The notes: generated by a model not told the origin, from the sequence alone. Positions 1 to 7,058 are shown, counted from the first letter of the stretch. The stretch: DNA of 7,106 bases from Mycolicibacterium malmesburyense (GCF_001050015.1 NZ_CVTB01000018.1:1-7106); one strand, 5' to 3'. Translations and numbers: made by a program.

Positions 1-40
1 CACCGACTACTCTCAGACCCGTCCACATTCGTTGCAGCCA

Positions 41-95
41 CCGCCTGAATCCAAGGCGGAATTCCGCGCCCTCAACGCATAGTCAACGCTGAGGG
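41..95 (-). terminator. Inverted-repeat cluster downstream of nasN, probable transcription terminator
   Basis: Three inverted repeats follow the nasN stop codon. The first starts three bases after the stop: CCCTCA (95-90) pairs with TGAGGG (74-69) around a 15-base loop. The second is the perfect 12-bp palindrome GCGGAATTCCGC at 56-67, which can fold as GCGG/CCGC with an AATT loop. The third pairs CCGCCT with AGGCGG (41-46 and 54-59) around a 7-base loop. Repeats two and three share bases 56-59, so they cannot both form. There is no T-tract, which is common among mycobacterial terminators. A terminator role is inferred from position and structure only. The rest of 1-98 shows no gene. Confidence 0.45.
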
Positions 96-98
96 AAC

Positions 99-3000
99 TC
101 AATACACGTCGCGCACATACCGTTTGGCCGCGACCAGTTCGCGCTTGTAGTCGTGGGCCTGTTCGTGCGACATCCCGCCGTGCCGCTGGATGATCGTGGT
201 CAATGCGGCGTCGACGTCCTTGGCCATGCGGGCGGCGTCGCCGCAGACGTAGAAGTGCGCGCCGTCGTCGAGCCAGCGCCACAGCTCCGCACCCCGGTCG
301 AGCATCCGGTGCTGGACGTACACCCGCGACGCCTGGTCGCGGGAGAATGCGAGATCCAGCCGATCGAGCAGCCCGTCGCGGGCCATGTCCTCGAAATCAT
401 CGCGGTAGTAGTAGTTCTGGTCGCGGTGCTGCTCGCCGAAGAACAGCCAGTTGCGGCCGCGATGGCCGAGCGCCCGCCGCTCCTGCAGGAAGGCGCGAAA
501 CGGCGCTACGCCCGTACCCGGACCGACCATGATCATCGGGGTCTCGCCGTCTTCCGGCGGGCGGAAGTGCGGTGAGCGCTGCAGGAACACCGGCGCCGAC
601 GACGCGCGGTCGGCCAGGAAGGTCGAGCAGACGCCGCCGCGTCGGCCGCCGTCGGCGCCGCGGTACCGCACCACCGATACCGTCAGCTGCACCTCGTTCG
701 GGCTGACCAGCGGGCTCGACGAGATCGAGTAGCTGCGTGGGGTCAACCGCACGAGCACTTCGCGCCACTCATCGGGATCGGCGTGCACGACGAACTCCTG
801 GGCGAGGTCCAGGCCGTTGCGGCCAGTCAACCATCTGTCGAGTTTCGCCTTGGGCGCCCGCAACGCCTTGGCATCGCGGCTGTGTTCGGCGATGAAGCGG
901 ACCAGGTCGGGCGTGACCCGGCAGAAGTCGTAGTGCGAGATGAGCGCATCGCGCAACGTCTGTTCGACACCGTCGATCTCGATCATGTGCTGGGCAGGCA
1001 TCCCGGTGGCCGCCAGCCACGCGTCGACGATCGCGGGGTCGTTGGTGGCGCAGACGCCCAGCGAGTCGCCGGCCGCATACTCGACATGGTGTTCAGAGAT
1101 GTCGAACCCGAACTGACGCACCTCTTTTCGCGACGCGGGCCCGGTGAGCACCACATTGCGGGACAACGGCACGACCAGCGGACGCGCGCGGGTGAAGGGC
1201 TGCGCGACGGTGGCCGGCCGCACGAGTGTCGACACGCTTCCGGTCGACGGCGAGATGCCCGGATTGAGCAGTGCGGTGACGTCGTCGGCCCAGCGCCGCA
1301 TCCGCTCGTCGTCGTACGCCTCGCAGTCCGCGCGTTCAAGCAGCCGCACGGCACCGAGATCGGCCAACCGCGCGTCGACCGCCTTGGCGTGCCCGCAGAA
1401 GTCGTCGTAGGACCGGTCGCCGATGCCCAGCACCGCGTACCGCACGCCCGGCAACGGGGCTGCCTTGTCCGACTGCAACCGCTGCCAAAAAACCGTGCCG
1501 TTGTCCGGTGGTCCCCCGTCGCCGAAGGTGCTGGTGACCACGAGCACGTCGTGGGCAGCGGCGAGATCGGCCGGCGTCAGGTCGTCCATGTTCACCAACT
1601 GGGCGTTGCCCAGCCGGTCGGCCAGCCGCGACGCGAAGTCCTCCGCGTTGCCGGTCTGCGACGCCCACAGCACAAGCGGGCCGTCGTCGAGTTGTGGTCG
1701 CATGGCCGGTTCTTCGGCGGGACGGTGCTGCCCGGCGAGCAGCCCGTTGATCCACTGCCGCACCTCGACGGACACGGGTGCGGAGTCGGGCAGCACCGGA
1801 ACGTCGGACTGCGCCTCGGCCAGCCCGCTGAAAAAGCCCGACACGTAAAGCGTTTCCTGCTCGGTGAGCGTCGGTGAGGCGACCGGTTGCAGATTGACCG
1901 CGCAGGCCTTGAACTCGGGCTGCAGCGAATCGGGGTCGACGGCGTCGTTGGTCAAGGCGTTGACGGTGAGGTTCTCACCGTGCTCGTCGTTCCAGTGGAA
2001 CGGCACGAAACAACTACCCGGGCGGACGCGTTCGGTGACGGCGGCGGGCAACACGGCACGCCCGCGCCGGGTCGTGAGCTCGACGGGGCGCCCATCCTCG
2101 ATGCCGAGTCGCAGCGCGTCGTCGGGGTGCACCTCGACGAACGGCTCACCGGTCAGCTTGTTGAGCGACTCCACCCGCCCGGTCTTCGTCATGGTGTGCC
2201 ACTGATGTTGCAGCCGACCGGTGTTCAGCACGAGGGGATACTCCTCGTCGGGCAGTTCCCTCGCGTCCATGTGTGGGCGGGCGAGGAAGATCGCCCGCCG
2301 CGACGGTGTCGGGAACGCCAGCGAAGGTGCGTGCCCGTGCTCGTCGACGAAGCGGTCCTGGCTGACACCGTCGTTGAGGTAGCGGATCGGATGGCGATCG
2401 GCGTCGTCGTCCGGCGGACACGGCCACTGCAGCGGTGTCTGCCGCAGCCGCGCGTAGCTGGCGCCGCGAAGGTCGTAGCCGGTCTTCGGGTTCCAGAATC
2501 GCCGAATCTCGTCGAAGATCTCCTCGCTGGAGGTGTAGGCGAAGTGCTCACCGAAGCCCATGTGCGCCGCGACCTGACAGATGAGTTGCCAGTCGGGCCG
2601 GGCCTGCCCGGGCGCGGGAATGGACTGTTGCAGCAGCGTCAGGTTGCGCTCGGAATTGACCATCACGGCGTCGGACTCGGCCCACATCGCGGCGGGCAAC
2701 ACGATGTCGGCGTAGCCGTTGGTGGCCGTGTCGCGGTACGCGTCCTGGGTGATGACGAGCTCGGCGGCCCGCAACCCGTCGACCACGGTCGATCGATTCG
2801 CCACCGTGGCAACGGGATTGGTGCAGATAATCCAGCATGCTTTGACGTCGCCGTCGGCCATCTGACGAAACATGTCGATCGTGCCGGGGCCGACCTCGGC
2901 GCGGATCGTGTCCGGCGGCAGCCCCCACCGCTCCTCCACGAATGCGCGGTCCTCGGCCGAGGTCACCGCACGCTGCCCCGGCAATCCCGGCCCCATGTAA

Positions 3001-4040
3001 CCCATTTCGCGTCCGCCCATGGCGTTGGGCTGACCGGTCAGCGACATCGGCCCGCTACCCGGCCGACAGATCGCGCCGGTGGCCAGGTGCAGGTTGCAGA
3101 TGGCGTTGGTGTTCCAGGTGCCGTGGGTGCTCTGGTTGAGGCCCATCGTCCAGCAGCTCATCCACTCCCCCGCGTCGGCGATCATCCGCGCGGCCAGGCG
3201 AATGTCGGCCTCGGCCAGACCGGTCAGGTGAGCGACCCGCTCGGGTGTGTAATCGGCGAGGAACGCCGGCATCGCCCCCCAGCCTTCGGTGTGCCGGTCG
3301 ATGAACTCGCGGTCGATATCACCGTTGTCGACGAGCAGGTGCAGCAGCCCGTTCAGCAGCGCGAGGTCGGTGCCGGGTTTGATCTGCAGGAACAGATCGG
3401 CGCGCTCGGCGGTCGTGGTGCGGCGCGGGTCGACGACGATCAGCTTGGCGCCCGCCTTGAGCCGATCGGCCATGCGCAGGTACAGGATCGGATGGCAGTC
3501 GGCCATGTTGGAGCCGATGACGAAAAACAAGTCGGTGCAGTCGAAGTCGGCGTAGGACCCGGGTGGGCCGTCGGCGCCCAGCGATTGTTTGAAGCCGGTT
3601 CCCGCGCTGGCCATACACAGCCGCGAGTTCGACTCGATGTGCATCGTTCGCAGGAATCCCTTCGCCAGCTTGGTCGCGAGGTACTGGGCTTCGATGGACA
3701 TCTGGCCCGACACGTAGAGCGCGACCGCGTCGGGACCGTGTTCGTCGACGATCGTCCGCAGCCGCCTGCCCGCCTCGGCGACCGCGTCGTCGACGGGTGT
3801 GGGCACCAGTTCCTCATTGCGGCTGGTCCGCAGCATCGCCGAGGTAAGCCGGCCGTCGTCGGCGCGCATCATCTCCGCGTGGGTGGCACCCTTGGTGCAC
3901 AGCCTGCCGAAATTGGCGGGATGCAGCTTGTCCCCGGAAACCCGTGCGATGACCGGGTTGCCGGTCTCGCGGTCGGTGGCGGTGTGCACCTCGATACCGC
4001 AGCCCACGCCGCAGTACGAACACGCCGTCCGAGTCACCAT
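99..4040 (-). CDS. nasN: Diflavin-fused assimilatory nitrate reductase (molybdopterin oxidoreductase-CysJ-like fusion, NasN type)
   Basis: This 1313-residue protein should reduce nitrate to nitrite in the cytoplasm with NADPH. No signal peptide or Tat motif is seen. The N-terminus carries a [4Fe-4S] site (C7, C10, C14, C48, followed by K50). The NasA/NarB-like molybdopterin domain has C142 in a RLCMASA motif as the probable Mo ligand, and a dinucleotide-binding domain spans about 600-712. Residues 724-787 resemble the N-terminal helical stretch of CysJ. A flavodoxin/FMN domain follows at about 788-930 (SQTGNAE near 794-800, STFGDGGPPDNG at 837-848). The FAD domain has RSYSISSS at 1102-1109, and the NADPH domain has GPGTGVAP at 1173-1180 and CGD at 1266-1268. 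The chain ends in VRDVY, like CysJ. No C-terminal BFD-type [2Fe-2S] domain is present. The ATG at 4040 puts the Fe-S motif at residue 7. The open frame continues upstream only as an out-of-frame shadow of narK. Database names often read 'bifunctional nitrate reductase/sulfite reductase flavoprotein alpha', but there is no sulfite reductase haem subunit here. A protein of this architecture is known in M. smegmatis as NasN (recalled, not searched). Confidence 0.93.
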   Translation of the reverse strand: MVTRTACSYCGVGCGIEVHTATDRETGNPVIARVSGDKLHPANFGRLCTKGATHAEMMRADDGRLTSAMLRTSRNEELVPTPVDDAVAEAGRRLRTIVDEHGPDAVALYVSGQMSIEAQYLATKLAKGFLRTMHIESNSRLCMASAGTGFKQSLGADGPPGSYADFDCTDLFFVIGSNMADCHPILYLRMADRLKAGAKLIVVDPRRTTTAERADLFLQIKPGTDLALLNGLLHLLVDNGDIDREFIDRHTEGWGAMPAFLADYTPERVAHLTGLAEADIRLAARMIADAGEWMSCWTMGLNQSTHGTWNTNAICNLHLATGAICRPGSGPMSLTGQPNAMGGREMGYMGPGLPGQRAVTSAEDRAFVEERWGLPPDTIRAEVGPGTIDMFRQMADGDVKACWIICTNPVATVANRSTVVDGLRAAELVITQDAYRDTATNGYADIVLPAAMWAESDAVMVNSERNLTLLQQSIPAPGQARPDWQLICQVAAHMGFGEHFAYTSSEEIFDEIRRFWNPKTGYDLRGASYARLRQTPLQWPCPPDDDADRHPIRYLNDGVSQDRFVDEHGHAPSLAFPTPSRRAIFLARPHMDARELPDEEYPLVLNTGRLQHQWHTMTKTGRVESLNKLTGEPFVEVHPDDALRLGIEDGRPVELTTRRGRAVLPAAVTERVRPGSCFVPFHWNDEHGENLTVNALTNDAVDPDSLQPEFKACAVNLQPVASPTLTEQETLYVSGFFSGLAEAQSDVPVLPDSAPVSVEVRQWINGLLAGQHRPAEEPAMRPQLDDGPLVLWASQTGNAEDFASRLADRLGNAQLVNMDDLTPADLAAAHDVLVVTSTFGDGGPPDNGTVFWQRLQSDKAAPLPGVRYAVLGIGDRSYDDFCGHAKAVDARLADLGAVRLLERADCEAYDDERMRRWADDVTALLNPGISPSTGSVSTLVRPATVAQPFTRARPLVVPLSRNVVLTGPASRKEVRQFGFDISEHHVEYAAGDSLGVCATNDPAIVDAWLAATGMPAQHMIEIDGVEQTLRDALISHYDFCRVTPDLVRFIAEHSRDAKALRAPKAKLDRWLTGRNGLDLAQEFVVHADPDEWREVLVRLTPRSYSISSSPLVSPNEVQLTVSVVRYRGADGGRRGGVCSTFLADRASSAPVFLQRSPHFRPPEDGETPMIMVGPGTGVAPFRAFLQERRALGHRGRNWLFFGEQHRDQNYYYRDDFEDMARDGLLDRLDLAFSRDQASRVYVQHRMLDRGAELWRWLDDGAHFYVCGDAARMAKDVDAALTTIIQRHGGMSHEQAHDYKRELVAAKRYVRDVY

Positions 4041-4045
4041 GGGCG

Positions 4046-5473
4046 TCAAGCGGGTACCGGTGAGGCGACGCGGCCGATCTGCTCGCCGGCACCGGCGCGT
4101 GAGGTCTGCATGCGCAAGAACACGAACCAGGTGACGATCGCGCAGATCACGTAGAAGCCGAGGAACACCCAGAACGCGTTGGTGGCGGACTTGGCATCGC
4201 TGACGTAGGAGGCGCGCAGCACGACGTTGATGAACACGCCGCCCAGGGCGCCGATCGCGCCGGCGAAGCCGATCAGCGCACCGGACATGCTGCGTGACCA
4301 CGCAGCTTTGGCCTCGCGGCTCCACTCGTCGTGGCCCTGGGCCTTGGCCTCGAAGATCGACGGGATCATCTTGTAGGTCGAGCCGTTGCCGATGCCCGAC
4401 AGGATGAACAGCAGGATGAAGCCGCTGACGTAGGCGGCCATCTGCCCGCTGGTGGCCGCGCCCGCCATGCCGTCGTCGAGAACACCTGCCGCCACCAGGA
4501 TTCCGGCGGCGAAGATCATCGCGATGAAGGTGTAGAGCGTGACCCGGCCGCCGCCGACCTTGTCGGACAGCTTGCCGCCGAACGGACGCGAGATGGACCC
4601 GAGCAGCGGGCCGATGAACGCGATCTGGGCGGCGTGCAGCGAGGCCTGCGCCGGGGTGTCGCCGCCGGCGAGGAAGTTGATCTGCAGCACCTGTCCGAAG
4701 GCGAACGAGAAGCCGATGAACGAGCCGAACGTGCCGATGTAGAGGAAGCTCATCACCCAGGAGTGCTTGAACCGCAACGCCTCTGCCATAGCGCCGAGGT
4801 TGGAGCGCTGATTGCCGAGGTTGTCCATAAACAGCGCCGCCCCGAGAGCGGCCAGGGCGACGAGCACGAGGTAGATGGCGCAGACGAGTTCGGGGGCGGT
4901 GTTGCTCACGGCGGCGATGACGAGGAGACCGACCAGTTGGATCACCGGTACGCCGATGTTCCCGCCGCCGGCGTTCAGGCCGAGCGCCCAGCCCTTGAGC
5001 CGCTGCGGGTAAAACGCGTTGATGTTGGTCATCGACGACGCGAAGTTGCCGCCGCCGACTCCCGCTACGGCGGCCACGACCATGAACGTGGTGTAGGACG
5101 TGCCGGGGTTGTTCATCACCCAGAGCGTCAACGCCGTCGGGATCAGCAGCAGCAGCGCGCTGACGATGGTCCAGTTGCGCCCACCGAACCGGGCCGGGGC
5201 GATGGTGTACGGAATCCGCATGAACGCGCCGACCAGCGTGGGCATGGCGACCAAATAGAACTTGCCCGCGGCGTCGATGCCGTAGATGTCCTGGGGCATG
5301 AACAGCACCATCACCGACCAGATCGACCACACCGAGAAGCCGACGTGTTCGGCGAAGATCGACCAGATCAGGTTGCGCCTGGCGACCTTATTACCACCGG
5401 TTTCCCACGCTTCGACGTCCTCGGGATCCCAGTTCTCGATGGTGCGGCTGCGGCTCAGAGTCTTCACGGCCAT
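4046..5473 (-). CDS. narK: MFS nitrate/nitrite transporter, NarK family
   Basis: This 475-residue polytopic membrane protein of the nitrate/nitrite porter family probably imports nitrate for the reductase encoded 5 bp downstream, and may also export nitrite. The hydrophilic N-terminus (IENWDPEDVEAWE) is typical of actinobacterial NarK proteins and precedes TM1 at about 35-58. Twelve helices are expected. Family features visible are R86 in FMRIPY and R296 in SRPFGG, which match the paired substrate-binding arginines of E. coli NarK (R89 and R305). Also visible are GVGGGN at 138-143, the first nitrate signature GWALGLNAGGGNIG at 161-174, and a second Gly-rich signature GFAGAIGALGGVFIN at 402-416. 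GTG at 5476 directly precedes ATG at 5473. The ATG is preferred, and the choice changes one residue. No strong Shine-Dalgarno sequence is seen, and a short inverted repeat (5478-5492) lies just upstream. Symport versus antiport cannot be told from sequence alone. Confidence 0.93.
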   Translation of the reverse strand: MAVKTLSRSRTIENWDPEDVEAWETGGNKVARRNLIWSIFAEHVGFSVWSIWSVMVLFMPQDIYGIDAAGKFYLVAMPTLVGAFMRIPYTIAPARFGGRNWTIVSALLLLIPTALTLWVMNNPGTSYTTFMVVAAVAGVGGGNFASSMTNINAFYPQRLKGWALGLNAGGGNIGVPVIQLVGLLVIAAVSNTAPELVCAIYLVLVALAALGAALFMDNLGNQRSNLGAMAEALRFKHSWVMSFLYIGTFGSFIGFSFAFGQVLQINFLAGGDTPAQASLHAAQIAFIGPLLGSISRPFGGKLSDKVGGGRVTLYTFIAMIFAAGILVAAGVLDDGMAGAATSGQMAAYVSGFILLFILSGIGNGSTYKMIPSIFEAKAQGHDEWSREAKAAWSRSMSGALIGFAGAIGALGGVFINVVLRASYVSDAKSATNAFWVFLGFYVICAIVTWFVFLRMQTSRAGAGEQIGRVASPVPA

Positions 5474-5477
5474 CACG

Positions 5478-5492
5478 ATGGCCGGTGGCCAT
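5478..5492. repeat. Inverted repeat immediately upstream of the narK start
   Basis: On the minus strand ATGGCC and GGCCAT flank a 3-base spacer. This is a perfect 6-bp dyad ending four bases before the narK ATG (one base before the alternative GTG). In the narK mRNA it could form a small hairpin over the position where a ribosome binding site would lie. Regulatory function is unproven. Confidence 0.4.
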
Positions 5493-5501
5493 TCCGCCGC
5501 C

Positions 5502-5528
5502 GTTGCACGTCCGTGACCGAAAGGTCAA
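5502..5528 (-). promoter_or_regulatory. Candidate GlnR operator: three half-sites 11 bp apart
   Basis: Read on the minus strand, this stretch is TTGAC-n6-GTCAC-n6-GCAAC, so the conserved AC dinucleotides repeat exactly as AC-n9-AC-n9-AC. The promoter-proximal pair GTCAC-n6-GCAAC differs at one base from gTnAC-n6-GaAAC, the binding pattern reported for GlnR, the OmpR-type nitrogen regulator of actinobacteria. GlnR is known to control nitrate and nitrite assimilation genes in mycobacteria and streptomycetes. The nearer edge lies 28 bases upstream of the narK ATG. That is close for an activator site unless the leader is very short, so whether the site activates or represses is uncertain. No convincing -10 hexamer could be assigned. 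Confidence 0.48.
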
Positions 5529-5542
5529 CACCCGCTCACATG

Positions 5543-5556
5543 GGCCGGGCGCGGCC
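5543..5556 (-). repeat. GC-rich hairpin between the DUF222/HNH gene and narK
   Basis: GGCCG and CGGCC form perfect 5-bp arms around a 4-base loop, about 57 bases downstream of the DUF222/HNH stop codon. It could be a weak intrinsic terminator that separates that gene from the narK operon. There is no T-tract, and short GC palindromes are frequent in DNA of this composition, so support is low. Confidence 0.2.
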
Positions 5557-5568
5557 GTCCGGTCGCTC

Positions 5569-5584
5569 GAAACGTGGCCGAAAC
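5569..5584 (+). promoter_or_regulatory. Second candidate GlnR-like box, GAAAC-n6-GAAAC
   Basis: Two identical GAAAC pentamers are separated by six bases (GTGGCC), giving another AC-n9-AC arrangement, here on the plus strand. The second pentamer matches the GaAAC half-site fully. The first has A where the consensus prefers T. The box lies about 95 bp upstream of the narK ATG, a more usual distance for an activator. It overlaps an imperfect direct repeat, AAACGTGGCCG (5570-5580) and AAATGTGGCCG (5585-5595), which repeats every 15 bp. Function is inferred from pattern and context only. Confidence 0.35.
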
Positions 5585-5613
5585 AAATGTGGCCGGGACC
5601 ACTCAGCTTGATA

Positions 5614-7026
5614 TCAAAACGTCGCGCCAGCGGGTAGCCGGTTCTTCGCGCGTTCGGCCATGATTCGCGCCTCATATTCGGCGGCCCGGCTACGTCGTCG
5701 CAGTGGCATCATCAGCCCGCGATTGCAGGCCGCGGGCGGCACCGTCCGCGGCGGAGGAAGGTCGGCAGTCGTCGTGTCCCACGCCGGAAAGAACACTCTG
5801 CTCCCGGGTTTGGTGGTGTATCTCCTACCGCTCGGCGATGTCCAGATCGCCGTGCCGTCGGGCAGCTGGACTTCGTCCCACCCGGCAAATGTCTTCATCA
5901 GATGGTGTTTTCGACATAGGCACTTGAGATTCGACGCATGTGTGGGCCCGAACGGATACGGGATGGTGTGGTCGAGATCGCAACGATCGGCTGGCACATT
6001 GCAGCCGGGGGCCCGGCAGTGCAGGTCTCGCATGCGCACGAACTGGGCCAACTCAGTCGACGGCCGGTAATGCGGCTCAGGCTTGTCGCTCGGCAGTTTG
6101 ATCGGGCGGACCTTCGCGCCACCACGGATCAGTTGCGACAGTAGCGTTGTCGGCACGATGCTCTCGCCAAGGATGAGCGCTGCAGGGGGCTTGGTTTCGG
6201 ACTCGGCGCCTGTCGGCTGCTGCGACGCGGCTTCGACCGCCGATCGCTCTGCGAGAACGTGGACGACGACGTTCGACGACCGCGGCACGTCAGCAGACGG
6301 ACACGCGTGGGATCCGCAGGCGCACGCGAGGCGGTCGCTGCCCGAGAGAATCGCGCCGACCGCGTCCGATCGGCGCTCTCCAGCGGTTCGCGGATCGTCA
6401 TCGCAGAGGCTCTGCACCATCTCAGCGATGCGCCGCTTGAGGACAGCGCCATCCGTGGCCAGCAGGCGTCCCCATACCGACGTGGTCCCTGCCGGATCGT
6501 CGATGTGTCCGACCGAGAAGTCTCTACTGCGCGTGGTTGATTCGCTCCGGCGCAACGCGTCCGGATCGTACCGCTCCACCCACGCGTCGATTGCCCTCTC
6601 GAGTCTGTCGTCGGAAAGCCGACCCCATTTGGTAGCGCCTTCTGCGAGGGCCGCGTCGATCAAGGCCAGGGCCTCAGTGTCGTCAACGAGCGCTGTGCGC
6701 CACGTGAGCGCCGAGACGACGCGGGAGTTGATGGCGCCCCGCAGATGCAGCGCCGCAACGCGCGGAAGCCGGTCCCGAAGGGCGATCGCTATGCGCATCT
6801 GTGCCGAGGCCCGCTTGTGGCCGACGGTCATAGCGGCCGCGACTTCGGCGGCTGCCGCGTCCCAACCGTCGAATGCTGATCGGTCGTCATCATCGACTCT
6901 GCGGCGGGCAATCTCGGCGATGGCGGCGAGCCGACGGGCTCCCGCGACTGCTTCGGCCCGTGCGCTCTCCTCGATCGCAGCGACGACAGCGGCGTCATCA
7001 GCGGTCGCGAACTCGGAGTCGAACAT
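5614..7026 (-). CDS. DUF222 domain-containing HNH endonuclease-like protein (13E12 repeat family)
   Basis: This protein of about 470 residues has an N-terminal DUF222 region rich in Ala and Arg helices (roughly residues 5-300) and a C-terminal HNH nuclease fold. Numbered from the ATG at 7026, the HNH core is DLDHTIPY with H353, then N366 and the histidine pair 374-375. C337, C342, C369 and C371 are possible structural zinc ligands. The sequence GSDRLACACGSHACP is characteristic of this family, which is highly repeated in mycobacterial and related genomes. It includes the REP13E12 elements of M. tuberculosis, where prophage phiRv1 integrates. The reading frame is intact and the nuclease residues are present, but the biological role of the family is not established. 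An in-frame ATG at 7056 would add ten residues. 7026 is preferred because MFDSEF resembles family N-termini. Neither start has a clear Shine-Dalgarno sequence. No functional link to the downstream nitrate genes is evident. Confidence 0.85.
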   Translation of the reverse strand: MFDSEFATADDAAVVAAIEESARAEAVAGARRLAAIAEIARRRVDDDDRSAFDGWDAAAAEVAAAMTVGHKRASAQMRIAIALRDRLPRVAALHLRGAINSRVVSALTWRTALVDDTEALALIDAALAEGATKWGRLSDDRLERAIDAWVERYDPDALRRSESTTRSRDFSVGHIDDPAGTTSVWGRLLATDGAVLKRRIAEMVQSLCDDDPRTAGERRSDAVGAILSGSDRLACACGSHACPSADVPRSSNVVVHVLAERSAVEAASQQPTGAESETKPPAALILGESIVPTTLLSQLIRGGAKVRPIKLPSDKPEPHYRPSTELAQFVRMRDLHCRAPGCNVPADRCDLDHTIPYPFGPTHASNLKCLCRKHHLMKTFAGWDEVQLPDGTAIWTSPSGRRYTTKPGSRVFFPAWDTTTADLPPPRTVPPAACNRGLMMPLRRRSRAAEYEARIMAERAKNRLPAGATF

Positions 7027-7058
7027 ACATTCGACTATGCCACGGGGGTCTGACATTG

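Noticed and set aside
72..89. TCAACGC-ATAG-TCAACGC as a GlnR box
   Set aside because: It meets the loose AC-n9-AC rule, but the flanking bases do not fit gTnAC/GaAAC. It lies inside the loop of the probable terminator downstream of the operon, with no visible gene start to control.
99..2300. Interpretation of the flavoprotein half as a functional sulfite reductase subunit
   Set aside because: CysJ needs the haem subunit CysI, which is not encoded nearby. The fusion partner and the adjacent transporter both point to nitrate, so the sulfite reductase label is best read as domain homology.
1887..4154. A 755-codon open frame on the plus strand antisense to nasN
   Set aside because: Long antisense frames are common in high-GC genes with strong third-position bias. 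The translation shows no recognisable motif and lies opposite well-conserved catalytic domains.
4041..5330. Upstream extension of the nasN reading frame by about 430 codons, giving a 1743-residue protein
   Set aside because: It is out of frame with narK, which occupies the same DNA and shows clear transporter signatures. The extension is Arg-, His- and Gly-rich with no domain, as expected for a GC-rich shadow frame. The Fe-S motif at residues 7-14 supports the start at 4040.
4331..5611. A 426-codon open frame on the plus strand antisense to narK
   Set aside because: Its composition is dominated by Arg, Asp, Glu, Gly and His, with no motif. It is a shadow of the transporter gene.
5614..7056. 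Group I intron homing endonuclease or intein
   Set aside because: The HNH motif is embedded in a standalone DUF222 protein. No interrupted host gene or splice-junction residues are seen.
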